From positions 1 to 62,338 of the forward strand of contig CANLSH010000020.1 of NCBI GenBank assembly GCA_947493705.1: a DNA stretch of 62,338 nucleotides, in the 5' to 3' direction. Every line of letters starts with the position of its first letter. Position 1 is the first letter of the stretch. The translations under genes and the position numbers were made by a program. Below the pieces are notes generated by a model. The model searched no databases and was not told the DNA's origin. It saw only the letters and a program-made list of their open reading frames with translations. This stretch comes from an uncultured Arachnia sp. Lineage in GTDB: Bacteria; Actinomycetota; Actinomycetes; Propionibacteriales; Propionibacteriaceae. Shown one piece after another: positions 1 to 9,320 of this stretch.

Positions 1-417
1 GCAACAGTGTGGTTGCTTCGATACTTCTGTCTTTCTCCATACACATATTATAGAACATATGTACGACAACACACCATACCCACAGGACATCTGTGGATAA
101 GTCACCTGACGATCCATCCGGAGATTCCGGAGGAGCGCCAGCGACATGCCGACATCACTCCGCTACGGCGAACGAGGCCTCGACACGGCCGCAGGCGGCC
201 TACTCGACCACCGAGAAACGCGTGCTCAATTCCACCTTCGGAGAAGTGAAGCAACCCTCAAAACAACTCCACCGTTGGAGAGTTCATCCGCGCTCTCATG
301 CCGGAGCGAAGCGCCTTTGAAAACCCAGACGAAAAACTCTCTATCTTCGTGGAGACAGTGAGGACACAATGCAAGACAGCCTTCTCGTCGTGTAGTCGAT
401 CTAGACAATATTGTGGG
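1..417. other. Left edge, no convincing gene
   Basis: The first 417 bases contain only short overlapping reading frames on both strands, with mixed codon usage and no recognisable protein. The stretch from about 93 to 318 in frame 3 has a short segment with G/C third positions, but no family was recognised and no good ribosome binding site precedes it. The clearest element is the SOS-box-like palindrome at 51-66, listed separately. The region may be the upstream flank of a gene lying left of the window. Confidence 0.5.
51..66. promoter_or_regulatory. SOS (LexA)-box-like palindrome
   Basis: TAGAACATATGTACGA matches the actinobacterial LexA consensus TCGAAC-N4-GTTCGA at all but two defined positions, keeping the GAAC half and most of the GTTC half. 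The surroundings are A/T-rich relative to the rest of the window, as expected for a promoter. No gene in the window clearly starts from it; the target could lie to the left. A chance match is possible. Confidence 0.35.
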
Positions 418-762
418 CTATTCGATTCGCCTCGAAATCGTCGTCGGAAGGATCGAGGCTCGTTCGCGTCGTATCAGCGCGTTGCTCGCCAGGAAGAGAA
501 GGAGGCACAAACCGGCCAACGCGATGAGGATGCCCCCGCCGGTCAGCCACGGCCATGGGCCAGCGGACGCATTGGTCTCAGTCAGATCGAACCAGATTCC
601 ACCGGCCATCCAGAAGAGAGTCGTGCCGGCGATCAACACCAGAGCGGCCAGTGCCCATGGCACTGCCATCCCATGTGTCCGCACCTTCGTCCCGCGCATC
701 ATTTCAACAGTCTTGCACGCCTCCAAGGGCTGCCAACCGTGCTCGCGGAGGGCCAGGACCAA
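418..762 (-). CDS. Small two-helix membrane protein of the DsbA/CcdA operon
   Basis: A 114-aa protein with two hydrophobic segments (roughly residues 33-57 and 74-93) and basic flanks; I do not recognise the family. It begins eight bases after the ccdA stop, so it is probably the last gene of the dsbA-like/ccdA operon and may help membrane thiol-disulfide exchange or cytochrome maturation; that role is only inferred from position. The TTG at 762 was chosen because it follows ccdA closely and codon usage supports the N-terminal 20 residues. A start at the ATG near 702 would still keep both helices. Confidence 0.6.
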   Translation of the reverse strand: MVLALREHGWQPLEACKTVEMMRGTKVRTHGMAVPWALAALVLIAGTTLFWMAGGIWFDLTETNASAGPWPWLTGGGILIALAGLCLLLFLASNALIRRERASILPTTISRRIE

Positions 763-770
763 AGTCTGAT

Positions 771-1607
771 TCAGCGCAGCTCCGCCTCATCCCCGGGTGG
801 CGCCTGATTCCCGGCACGCGGTTTCTTGACCTGCCAGACGATCAATCCCACGACTGCCGCAACCAGCACCAGCGCGCCGATGTCGGGAATCGCCTCACCG
901 AATTTACCCAGCGAAGTTTCCAGCGCGAGCTGTTGGCGAGCGTCGAAGATGCCACCCAGCGCACTGGTTGCCTCAGTAGTGAGGAACAGGACACCAAGAA
1001 TGATGAACAAACCACCGGACACTAAGCCCCACACCGACGTGACAATGGGTCCGATCGTCAAGGGGCGGGGTTGCAGCCGCTCGGAGACCTTCGTGCTGTC
1101 CCATACCCAGGCCAGAACGATCAGCGGCACCACCATGCCTGCCCCGAACATCGCCAACAACAGCGCGCCGTACAGCGGCGACCCGCCGACGGCGGCCATG
1201 GTGAGAACTGCCCCCAACAGCGGTCCGGTACACGCACCCGCCAGTCCGTACACAGCGCCCAGGACGATGACTGCGATCGGCCCCGTTTCTCCACGCATAC
1301 GGAAACCTGGGAGGTTGAAGTTGATGCCCAATACCTGCAGGAGCCCCAGCAAAATGAGCAGGCTGCCGCCCACCAGCGCGAGCGTGCTGCGGTGGCTGGC
1401 CAGCAGCGCGCCCAACGACCCCGCCGCAAGTCCCAACGGAACGAGCGTGATGAGAAGACCCAGGTAGAAAACTCCGGTGCGTCCCAGAAGCCGTGCACGG
1501 GAGGAGCCGAACGCATAGGCGAAAAACGACGGCAGCAACATGGCCGCACACGGACTCAACAGCGCCGCCAACCCACCAAGGAATGCCCCGGCGAACCCGA
1601 CGCTCAT
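771..1607 (-). CDS. ccdA: CcdA-type cytochrome c biogenesis / thiol-disulfide interchange membrane protein
   Basis: A 278-aa polytopic membrane protein of the CcdA/DsbD transmembrane family, which carries reducing equivalents from cytoplasmic thioredoxin across the membrane. The two expected redox cysteines sit in helix motifs: Cys20 in LLSPCAAMLLP and Cys126 in GACTGPL. About six or seven hydrophobic helices are visible. The start ATG overlaps the stop of the upstream DsbA-like gene (ATGA), so the two are translationally coupled. The pairing fits delivery of electrons to, or oxidation control of, extracytoplasmic thiols, including maturation of the diheme cytochrome c encoded at 23420. The longer C-terminal cytoplasmic tail is low complexity. 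Confidence 0.88.
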   Translation of the reverse strand: MSVGFAGAFLGGLAALLSPCAAMLLPSFFAYAFGSSRARLLGRTGVFYLGLLITLVPLGLAAGSLGALLASHRSTLALVGGSLLILLGLLQVLGINFNLPGFRMRGETGPIAVIVLGAVYGLAGACTGPLLGAVLTMAAVGGSPLYGALLLAMFGAGMVVPLIVLAWVWDSTKVSERLQPRPLTIGPIVTSVWGLVSGGLFIILGVLFLTTEATSALGGIFDARQQLALETSLGKFGEAIPDIGALVLVAAVVGLIVWQVKKPRAGNQAPPGDEAELR

Positions 1608-2482
1608 CCGTTGCTGGCGATTTCTTGTGCGATCACCTGCTCGAACACCTCAATGGGCTGTGCGCCGGAGATGAACTCCGTCCCCACGAGGAACGCCGGC
1701 GTGCCGGAGATACCGAAGCTCTGTGCCTCGGCGCTGTCGGCTGCCACCGCGTCACGAATGGCAGATGATGCGTAGTCGCTCTGGAACTTGTCCATGTCAG
1801 CCACCCCCACCTGCTGCGCAACAGTGGTCACCTCGTCCTCACCGACGGGCGGCTTGCCCTCGGGAAGCGAGGCGTACAGGGCTGTGGCGAATTCCCAGTA
1901 CAGGCCCTGCTCACCAGCGGCACGTGCACCGGCGGCGGCATTGACCGAATCCTCGCCGAAGATAGCGAGGTCCCGGAACTCGATCCGCAGGGTTCCGTCG
2001 TCAACCAGAGGCTGCAGCTGCGGGAGCGTGTCCTCTGTGAAGACCGCACAGAAGGGACAGCGATAGTCGGCCCACTCCGTCATGACGATCTCCGCATCGA
2101 TGTCGCCCTTGGCGAGCGGGTCGCCCTCCACCCGGCGAGGCAGATCCAGCAGGAGTGCGTCACGTTCCGGATCCTCTGCGGTGCCCTGATCGGGCGGCTG
2201 TTGCGCGTCCTGACCTGCCGGTGGCTGCTGCTGGCCCCCGGCACCCTCGGTGACGGTCACCGTGGTGGTGGCCTCGGGAGTCGCGGTCTGCCCCGAGGTC
2301 TGCGACATCACAGCGAGGAGACCCACAACAATCACGCTGAGAACCACGACGGCAACCTTGTAGAAAGTGGTCATGTCCTTCTTCGGAGCGGGCCGGGAGC
2401 TGGGATCCATCCGGCCGGGCGGAGGCCCGGAGGGTTCCGCATTCTGCGGCGTGAATCGCTGGTTCGTGGGCTCAGTTGACAC
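1604..2482 (-). CDS. Membrane-anchored DsbA-like thiol oxidoreductase
   Basis: A 292-aa protein with a cytoplasmic N-terminus, one transmembrane anchor at about residues 40-60, a low-complexity Thr/Gln/Pro linker to about 105, and an extracytoplasmic thioredoxin-fold domain. The active site is CPFC at residues 142-145 within WADYRCPFCAVF, and the cis-proline loop is SGTPAF near 259-264; both are diagnostic of the DsbA/MDSF group. It should form or isomerise disulfides in exported proteins. The GTG at 2482 is the likely start and faces the divergent helicase gene across a 151-bp region. It is first in an operon with ccdA and a small membrane protein. Confidence 0.88.
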   Translation of the reverse strand: MSTEPTNQRFTPQNAEPSGPPPGRMDPSSRPAPKKDMTTFYKVAVVVLSVIVVGLLAVMSQTSGQTATPEATTTVTVTEGAGGQQQPPAGQDAQQPPDQGTAEDPERDALLLDLPRRVEGDPLAKGDIDAEIVMTEWADYRCPFCAVFTEDTLPQLQPLVDDGTLRIEFRDLAIFGEDSVNAAAGARAAGEQGLYWEFATALYASLPEGKPPVGEDEVTTVAQQVGVADMDKFQSDYASSAIRDAVAADSAEAQSFGISGTPAFLVGTEFISGAQPIEVFEQVIAQEIASNG

Positions 2483-2633
2483 TGCGCGGATACCCCCTCA
2501 TGTTTCTCGTTGAGGCTATTCGTTCTTGCCCCGGAATACGAATCCCTGAACAGTGGCTGCGATCAGCACATGTGCACTGGTGCGCCGACAGGGTAGGATC
2601 GAAAGTCCGTCTAAAAGAAGAGGTTTGAAGCTC

Positions 2634-4838
2634 TTGAGCACTTCGCGCGACGAACTCCGCCACGAAATCGCGCTCGAACAGGCACACGTCGACAAGGTCT
2701 ACGACAATCTGGCCGACGCCACGGCCAGTGCACGATCCATGGCACATCAGGGTCAGCAGATGTTCCAGACAGACCGCACCAGCTTCCATCGGGAAGAGGA
2801 CAGCACTGCCCTGTTCGAACGCGATGCCTTTGCCTACCAGGCTGCCCGTCGGCTCGCCGTCCTGGAGGATGAGCACGAGGGTCTTGTCTTCGGACGGCTT
2901 GACCTGATTGGCCCCGAGTCCCGCTACATCGGGCGTTTGGGAGTCCGGGACGAGGACTACGATCCTCTGGTCATCGACTGGCGCGCCCCGGCCGCGGAAC
3001 CCTTCTATCGTGCCACCCAGGCAGACCCAATGGACGTCATTCGGCGTCGGGTGCTGCGGTGCCGCGACGACAAGGTGATCGGCTTGGAGGACGACCTCCT
3101 GGACTCCTCGGTGGAGACCGACCTCCCCATCATGGGGGAAGGAGCCCTGATGGCAGCGCTGACTCGCGCCCGGGGCCGCACGATGCGAGACATCGTCTCC
3201 ACCATTCAGGCGGAGCAGGACGAAGCCATCCGTGCTCCCTACCAGGGCGTGACGATTATTGCCGGAGGCCCGGGCACCGGTAAAACAGTGGTTGCCCTCC
3301 ATCGGGCCGCCTATCTCCTGTACTCCAATCGGGCACGTCTCGAACGCGGCGGAGTACTCGTCGTCGGACCCTCCAACGTCTTTATGAACTACATCGAACG
3401 TGTCCTGCCCAGCCTGGGTGAGGATGCGGTGACGCTGAAATCCATCGGCTCCGTCGCCAACGATGTGCTGGGAATGTCGAGCGAACGGGTGGACCCGCCC
3501 AGCGCGGCCTCCCTCAAGGGCAGCCTGCGCATGTTGGCTGTGCTGAGTCGCCTCGTTCGTCGTCCCCTCATCGGGGGTGCAGACGTGCTGCGGGTGCGTG
3601 TGAGCGTCAAGGGTGAGGTCCTCACCCTCGATGCTGACGAACTCAGCCGTATCCGGGATTCCGTGCTCTCCCACACCAAGCTCAACAAGGGTCGCGAACA
3701 GGCTCGCAACCTGATCATTTCCGCGCTGGCGGCCAAGGTCTCTGACGAGGTGGACGTACCAGCCGAGGAGATACCGGAGCTGATTCGCGAGCAGGCATCG
3801 CTGTCCATGTTCATGAATGCCTGGTGGCCAACACTCGATGCGCCCCAGGTGTTGGGACGCCTTGCAGAGGCAGACCTCCTGGCTGAGGTGGCCCCCGATT
3901 TCACGGCATCCGAGCGGGAAGCCCTCGTGGACTCCTTCACGTGGCTGCAGCGGGGCAACCACATAGAGATCACCGGCTGGTCCGTGGCGGACATGGCTCT
4001 GCTCGACGAACTGCTGGACATGTTGGGACCCGCGCCCGTCGAGGATGATGTGGACGTTGATGAGCCCGTCTTCATCGGCATGGGGGACGTCAACGAACTG
4101 GTGACAACATCCGACACCCTGCGTCATGACCCGAGCGTGGATCCTGAGGATGATCCCCAACGGACGTACGCCCACATCCTGGTGGACGAGGGTCAGGACA
4201 TCACACCCATGCAGTGGCGGATGCTGCGTCGTCGTGGCCCGCAGTCCTCCTGGACCATCGTCGGTGATCCGGCGCAGAGCTCCTACCCCCACCAGGAGGA
4301 GACCTCGCGCGCCCTTGCCGAACTTGTGGGACGCGCCCCCACACGACGGTTCACGCTCAGCACCAATTACCGCTCCCCCGCCGAGGTTTTCGATTTGGCC
4401 GCCAAGGTGATCACCAAGGTGTTCCCCAACGCTGACCTACCCAAGGCTGTCCGCACGACGGGTCTCCAGCCCCGGCTGGAGAGCACACCCCCCGAGCGGG
4501 CACATGAGGCGATCATTCATGAGGTCCTGCAACTTGCTGGTCAGGTGACCGGCACCGTGGGTGTCATCTGCCCGCCTTCACGCCTGCAGGCCGTCATGCG
4601 GCTGTCCATGCAGGATGACCGGCTGGCGCAGCTGGAGGACAGATTGGTGGTGGTGACCGCGCTGCAGGCCAAGGGGCTGGAATATGACGGCGTGTTGGTG
4701 CTGTCCCCTGATGAGATCGTGAATGAGACGCCAGCGGGCGAGCGCGTGCTTTACGTGGCGCTCACGCGAGCGACGCAGCGGATGACGGCGCTGGACGTGA
4801 CCGATTCCACGGCAGCCTGGAGATCACTTCTGACGTAG
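2634..4838 (+). CDS. HelD/HelR-like RNA polymerase recycling ATPase (UvrD/Rep superfamily 1)
   Basis: A 734-aa superfamily 1 helicase-like ATPase. Motifs appear in order: Walker A GGPGTGKT at about residues 211-218, Walker B VDEGQD, motif III IVGDPAQSS, motif IV LSTNYRSP, motif V VTALQAKGLEYD, and motif VI YVALTRATQR. The N-terminal region rich in acidic and coiled-coil residues is typical of HelD, which binds RNA polymerase and removes it from stalled complexes; actinobacterial homologues (HelR) are linked to rifampicin tolerance. I chose TTG at 2634 because AAGAAGAGG lies about 10 bases upstream, and residues before it look non-coding. The 3' end overlaps the convergent metF by 77 bp. Confidence 0.85.
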   Translation: MSTSRDELRHEIALEQAHVDKVYDNLADATASARSMAHQGQQMFQTDRTSFHREEDSTALFERDAFAYQAARRLAVLEDEHEGLVFGRLDLIGPESRYIGRLGVRDEDYDPLVIDWRAPAAEPFYRATQADPMDVIRRRVLRCRDDKVIGLEDDLLDSSVETDLPIMGEGALMAALTRARGRTMRDIVSTIQAEQDEAIRAPYQGVTIIAGGPGTGKTVVALHRAAYLLYSNRARLERGGVLVVGPSNVFMNYIERVLPSLGEDAVTLKSIGSVANDVLGMSSERVDPPSAASLKGSLRMLAVLSRLVRRPLIGGADVLRVRVSVKGEVLTLDADELSRIRDSVLSHTKLNKGREQARNLIISALAAKVSDEVDVPAEEIPELIREQASLSMFMNAWWPTLDAPQVLGRLAEADLLAEVAPDFTASEREALVDSFTWLQRGNHIEITGWSVADMALLDELLDMLGPAPVEDDVDVDEPVFIGMGDVNELVTTSDTLRHDPSVDPEDDPQRTYAHILVDEGQDITPMQWRMLRRRGPQSSWTIVGDPAQSSYPHQEETSRALAELVGRAPTRRFTLSTNYRSPAEVFDLAAKVITKVFPNADLPKAVRTTGLQPRLESTPPERAHEAIIHEVLQLAGQVTGTVGVICPPSRLQAVMRLSMQDDRLAQLEDRLVVVTALQAKGLEYDGVLVLSPDEIVNETPAGERVLYVALTRATQRMTALDVTDSTAAWRSLLT

Positions 4839-5712
4839 CCTGCCAACGGTTCTGAGTGAAGAACTGCAGGCCGGGGGCTCCGGCCTCAAGCAGTTCAAGG
4901 CACATCGTCTCTGCTCGCTCCAGACCGATGCGCCGGACCTCGGCAGGGTTGTCGGCCGCGCGCAACTGCGCCACGAATTCCGCCGGCAGTTCACAGTCCG
5001 CCAGCTCTGCAAACCGTTCAATCTGCGTGATGACCGTCAGGGGCATGATCCCCGGGATGATGGGAATGTCGGATCCGCGGGTACGGACACGCTCCACCAG
5101 CTCCACCCAGCGCGGCGCATCGAAGAACAACTGCGTAATGGCGAACTCTGCACCCGCCTTGGCCTTCTCCACGACGATCCGTGCGTCCAACTGCGGATCA
5201 TTGTCCGGTTGGTGCACGTTGGGAAATGCTGCGACGCCCACACAGAAGTCGCCTTTCTCGCGGATGAACTCCACCAGTTCGGTGGCGGTGCCCAACCCTT
5301 CGGGATGCTGTTCCCAGGGTTGCGTGGGACCGCCTGGCATATCACCCCGGATGGCCAGCACATTCATGATGCCCGAACTCCGGTAGGCCTCCAGCGCTTC
5401 GGTGGTGTCTCGTCGCGACTGCGACACGCAGGTGAGGTGCCCAACAGTGATGTCGCCACGCCGGGCCAGAGCACGGGTGGCGTCGATGGTGCGTTCCCTG
5501 GTGGAACCCGTCGCGCCGTAGGTCACCGACACGAAATCCGGCGCGAACCGCTCCAACTTCTCGACGGCGCCCAGAAAACGCGGTTCCTCCTCGGCACTGC
5601 GGGGTGGGAAGAATTCGTACGACAGCAGGGGCTTGGTGGTTGTCTCCAGGAGATCGGCGATTGATCGGGAGGGCACACTTGCGTCGTACATGGCCCCAAG
5701 GATAGGGACCAT
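4762..5712 (-). CDS. metF: 5,10-methylenetetrahydrofolate reductase
   Basis: A 316-aa FAD-dependent TIM-barrel enzyme that makes 5-methyl-THF for methionine synthesis. Family landmarks are SYEFFPPRS at the N-terminus (catalytic Glu within EFFPP), VSVTYGATGSTRERT, HLTCVSQSR, and the ALRGDMP-like segment AIRGDMPGG. The final 20-25 residues, Pro/Ser/Ala-rich, extend past the usual end and lie antisense to the helicase gene. Two in-frame ATGs (5712 and 5691) are possible; the upstream one is kept because a GGGA sits nine bases before it. It is transcribed divergently from the polyprenyl synthase gene, the same neighbour as in mycobacteria. Confidence 0.92.
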   Translation of the reverse strand: MVPILGAMYDASVPSRSIADLLETTTKPLLSYEFFPPRSAEEEPRFLGAVEKLERFAPDFVSVTYGATGSTRERTIDATRALARRGDITVGHLTCVSQSRRDTTEALEAYRSSGIMNVLAIRGDMPGGPTQPWEQHPEGLGTATELVEFIREKGDFCVGVAAFPNVHQPDNDPQLDARIVVEKAKAGAEFAITQLFFDAPRWVELVERVRTRGSDIPIIPGIMPLTVITQIERFAELADCELPAEFVAQLRAADNPAEVRRIGLERAETMCLELLEAGAPGLQFFTQNRWQATSEVISRLPWNRSRPAPSSAASLA

Positions 5713-5893
5713 GTCAGCGGTCCCGTAACAGATTGCACGGATAGGGGCGCCGGTAAAGCGAGCGGGTCATCCGCGCCCGCTCGGCGAGGCGGAGGAGGGA
5801 GTCCCACTTGATCGTTCGGCGACCGACAACAACGAAGCTGGGGATGTGGCAGCGGGAAGCAGGCGACTCCCTATCCGTGCGATCTGTAAGCTC

Positions 5894-6997
5894 ATGTCCG
5901 TGTACGAGACACCAGATTCAGATCAACCGCTCGGGCCGACGCTGCTGGAGGCCATCTCCACGGAGTTGGCCCACTTCCTGGATTCCCAGGAGGAGACAAC
6001 CGCTGCAGTGGTGACCAGCGAGATGCTTGATCTTGCCCGTACCTTCACCGTCGGCGGCAAGAGGCTGCGGCCTGCGTTTTGTTACTGGGGCCATGTTGCT
6101 GCCGGCGGGCACCCCGCTGATCCGAAGGGGCTGCTCCGGGCGGCGGCATCGCTGGATCTGCTCCACGTCTCCGCACTCGTGCATGATGACATCATCGACG
6201 CGTCAGACACCCGACGCGGCGTCCCCGCCGCCCATCGACAGTTCGCGAGCCACCACCAGGCCATGGGGGGGCGCGGGGATGAGGCCGCCTTCGGCACGGC
6301 CGCCGCCATCCTCCTGGGTGATCTCCTCCTGATGTGGAGCGTCGAACTTTTCGAGCAGAGCGGGCTGGTCCCTGAGCGCATGGCCCGGGCGCGAGCCCTC
6401 CTCGCCAGCATGCGTACCGAAGTGGTTTGTGGCCAGTACCTGGACGTTGGTGCCTCCTTCGGCGTGACACCTTCACACTCTTTTTCAGCCGAGTTGGATA
6501 TCGCGAGCCGCATTCTTGAGTACAAGACCGCGCGCTACTCCGTCCTGCGGCCCCTGCAGGTGGGTGCAGCACTCGGCGGCGGCAGCGCGACTCTCGAAAC
6601 GGCACTGGCACAGGTCGGCTCGCTCGTGGGCCGTGCCTTCCAGATGCGTGATGACGTCCTCGGGGTCTTCGGGGACCCTCTGGTCACTGGCAAGCCAGCT
6701 GGTGACGACCTGCGGGAGGGCAAGCGCACGGTGCTGGTACTCACTGCTCTCCAACGTGCCGACGCAGCCCAGCGTGACACATTGGAGGCACTTCTGGGCA
6801 ACGCAGACATCTCCTTGCAACAACTTCAGGATGGACGCGACATCATCACCTCAACCGGCGCGCTGGACGAAGCCGAGCGACTCATCGCCGACGACACCGC
6901 CACGGCGATTCAGCTGCTGCAGGACACCGACATGACACGGCCGGGGCGCATCGCGTTGGTCCGGCTCGCGGAGTTGAGCGCCCAGCGCGACCGCTGA
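5894..6997 (+). CDS. idsA: Polyprenyl diphosphate synthase (trans, IdsA family)
   Basis: A 367-aa all-helical isoprenyl diphosphate synthase. The first aspartate-rich motif DDIIDASDTRR starts at about residue 98, and the second, DDVLGVFGD, at about 253; both bind the Mg-diphosphate. It elongates allylic diphosphates with IPP, giving geranylgeranyl or longer chains for menaquinone or carotenoids; product length cannot be read reliably. The ATG at 5894 is preferred over the upstream ATG at 5846 because homologues begin near this point and the intervening residues look like leader sequence. It is followed by a kinase gene, an arrangement like idsA2-pknL in mycobacteria. Confidence 0.88.
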   Translation: MSVYETPDSDQPLGPTLLEAISTELAHFLDSQEETTAAVVTSEMLDLARTFTVGGKRLRPAFCYWGHVAAGGHPADPKGLLRAAASLDLLHVSALVHDDIIDASDTRRGVPAAHRQFASHHQAMGGRGDEAAFGTAAAILLGDLLLMWSVELFEQSGLVPERMARARALLASMRTEVVCGQYLDVGASFGVTPSHSFSAELDIASRILEYKTARYSVLRPLQVGAALGGGSATLETALAQVGSLVGRAFQMRDDVLGVFGDPLVTGKPAGDDLREGKRTVLVLTALQRADAAQRDTLEALLGNADISLQQLQDGRDIITSTGALDEAERLIADDTATAIQLLQDTDMTRPGRIALVRLAELSAQRDR

Positions 6998-7156
6998 TTT
7001 CAGGCGTGGACGGCACGGGCCGGATAGTTATTCCCTGCGAAGAATGACACGCCGGGCGCGCCGATGTGGAGTCTGTCAGTGGGCAGACCTACAATGCACC
7101 GACGGGCTGGCCCGGTCCGTCGTCCGCCTCAGAGGTGTTTTGGAGACTTTGCGTTC

Positions 7157-9289
7157 ATGAGCAGCACTTACGACCCGATGGTGGGCCACGTGCTGGACGA
7201 TCGCTATGAAATTCTGGCGAAACTTGCACGCGGCGGAATGGCGACGGTGTACCGCGCCCGGGACCTGCGCCTCATGCGAACCATCGCGGTCAAGATCATG
7301 CGGCGTGACCTTGGCGAGGATGATGACTTTGCCGCCAAATTCGACCATGAGGCCCGCGCCGCCGCCACGCTCAATCATCCTGCCGTCGTCGGCGTCTTCG
7401 ATCAGGGGACAGCCCAGGGCCAGCCGTACATCGTCATGGAGTTCGTCGAGGGCGAGACTCTGCGTCGACGCATCAGCCGTGAGGCACCACTCAGGCCAGA
7501 TGAATCCCTCGAACTCCTGGACCCCGTTGTTGCTGCGCTGTCCGCCGCGCATGAGGGCGGTCTGGTGCACCGCGACATCAAGCCCGAGAACGTGCTGATT
7601 TCCACCCGTGGGCAGGTCAAGGTGGCTGACTTCGGGCTGGCGCGGATCATGACCTCACCGCAGATGACCGCCACCGGTGTCCTCGTGGGGACGGCCAGCT
7701 ACCTCCCCCCGGAACTGGTGACCCATTCCCGACCGGATTCCCGGAGCGACGTCTACTCGGCCGGCGTTGTCCTTTTTGAAATGTTGACGGGCAAGAAGCC
7801 CCACACGGGTGAAAACAATTACCAGATCGCCTACGCTCACGTGAACGTCGACATCAAAAAGCCGTCCACAGTCCTGAAGGCGTCAGGGCATGACGGCTGG
7901 CGCATCCCGGACTACGTGGATGCCTTCGTAGAGGCGTGCACAGCGCGCTCGCCCGAGTCCAGGCCGTTCAATGGACGTGTCATGCTGGAGCAGTTGAGAG
8001 AAGTGCGCAGTGAGCTGGCCACGACCGGTGGCCGCGACAACCCGGACTTGGCGGACCGCATTCGCCCCGAGCCGTCGCTCCGGGAAGACCTGACGCAACC
8101 CATTGCTCCACGCCCGGTTGCACGTCCCCGGCCAAGCGTTGGTGCCACCGCGGCCCACATCGCATCCCCACCAGCGACGAATCGTGAAACCTCCAGTGGG
8201 GCAGACTGGGACTCGGTGCCCATGTGGCGGCCCACCTCGCCGCGCTCCCCTGCCAGCCAGCCGGGCACACAGGCACACGAACAACCGATCCGCTCCACCA
8301 TGGAGGACTCCGGACGCCAACCACGTATGCAACGCACGCCCGTCTTCCCCAATCTGCAGATCTCCCACGATCCGGTGCACCGCCGTCGCCGCGGAGTGCT
8401 GTTGGTGCTGCTCGTCCTGCTCATCACTGCCGCAGCGGGGTTGGGGTCGTGGTGGTTTGCGGCGGGACAGTTCACCACTACTCCTGAACTGGTGCAGGTC
8501 TCCCAGGCGGTTGCAGCAGAGAGAGCTGAAGCCAACGGCCTGGAGCTGGACATGACACAAACGGCGCATTCGGAGGACGTGGCTGCGGGCTTGGTGATCT
8601 CCTCCGAACCGACGGAGGGGGAGCGTGTCAAGCGTGGTGAAGAGGTGCAGTTGGTGATCTCACTGGGGCCGGAGAGATTCGGTATGCCCGAGGTGGCGGG
8701 CACCTCCATCGACGAGGCCCGGGCTGCGCTGCAGTCCCAGAATCTCACCGTCGGAGAAGTCACCGAATCGTGGTCGGAGGAGGTGGCCAGTGGCATGGTG
8801 ATTTCCGCATCGGAGGCCGCCGGCGCAGAGCTCAAGCGGGACACCCCCGTTGACCTGAGTGTCTCGAAAGGGCCTGAACCCATCCCCATCCCCAACTTCA
8901 CATACGACGAGGAAGCGCAGGAGAACACAACCGCCGCTAACGCAGTCGACCAGTTGGAGGATGCGGGCTTCGAGGTGAAAACCTCCCAGGAGAACTCCTC
9001 GACGGTGGCCAAGGGGCTCGTGATCTCCCAGACTCCCGCGTCGGGCAATGGCAGACGGGGCGACACCATCACCATCACTGAATCACTCGGTCCGGTGATG
9101 GTGGAGATTCCCGACGTGCGCTACCAAAGCCTTGAGGATGCCCAGAAGACTCTGGAAACCCTCGGCGTGGAGGTGGAAGTTGAATACGTGACTGACTTTC
9201 CCCTCTCTCTGAAGATTGCCTCCGGGACTGAACCCGGGCAGGGCACCAGCGTCGCCGAGGGCAGCACGGTAGTCCTGCTCATCGCCTGA
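7157..9289 (+). CDS. pknL: Membrane Ser/Thr protein kinase with PASTA repeats (PknL-like)
   Basis: A 710-aa Hanks-type kinase. The kinase domain (about 15-275) has the Gly loop LARGGMATVY, Lys46 in AVKIM, HRDIKPEN with Asp140, and DFG at 158-160, so it should be active. A Pro/Arg-rich linker leads to one transmembrane helix at about 415-437 (after RRRRG), then about four extracellular PASTA repeats to the C-terminus. PASTA domains bind peptidoglycan fragments or lipid II, so the protein likely couples wall status to phosphorylation of division and wall enzymes. The ATG at 7157 follows GGAG at 7142; 30 upstream residues in frame lack conservation. The PknL name rests on synteny with idsA2 and aroG. 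Confidence 0.92.
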   Translation: MSSTYDPMVGHVLDDRYEILAKLARGGMATVYRARDLRLMRTIAVKIMRRDLGEDDDFAAKFDHEARAAATLNHPAVVGVFDQGTAQGQPYIVMEFVEGETLRRRISREAPLRPDESLELLDPVVAALSAAHEGGLVHRDIKPENVLISTRGQVKVADFGLARIMTSPQMTATGVLVGTASYLPPELVTHSRPDSRSDVYSAGVVLFEMLTGKKPHTGENNYQIAYAHVNVDIKKPSTVLKASGHDGWRIPDYVDAFVEACTARSPESRPFNGRVMLEQLREVRSELATTGGRDNPDLADRIRPEPSLREDLTQPIAPRPVARPRPSVGATAAHIASPPATNRETSSGADWDSVPMWRPTSPRSPASQPGTQAHEQPIRSTMEDSGRQPRMQRTPVFPNLQISHDPVHRRRRGVLLVLLVLLITAAAGLGSWWFAAGQFTTTPELVQVSQAVAAERAEANGLELDMTQTAHSEDVAAGLVISSEPTEGERVKRGEEVQLVISLGPERFGMPEVAGTSIDEARAALQSQNLTVGEVTESWSEEVASGMVISASEAAGAELKRDTPVDLSVSKGPEPIPIPNFTYDEEAQENTTAANAVDQLEDAGFEVKTSQENSSTVAKGLVISQTPASGNGRRGDTITITESLGPVMVEIPDVRYQSLEDAQKTLETLGVEVEVEYVTDFPLSLKIASGTEPGQGTSVAEGSTVVLLIA

Positions 9290-9320
9290 GTCGTGGTCCG
9301 AGGCACTATGCTCACTCCTC

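Noticed and set aside
2472..4292. 606-codon open frame on the minus strand opposite the helicase gene
   Set aside because: Antisense shadow of the high-GC helicase; its translation is His/Gly/Val-rich with no domain, while the plus strand has all superfamily 1 motifs.
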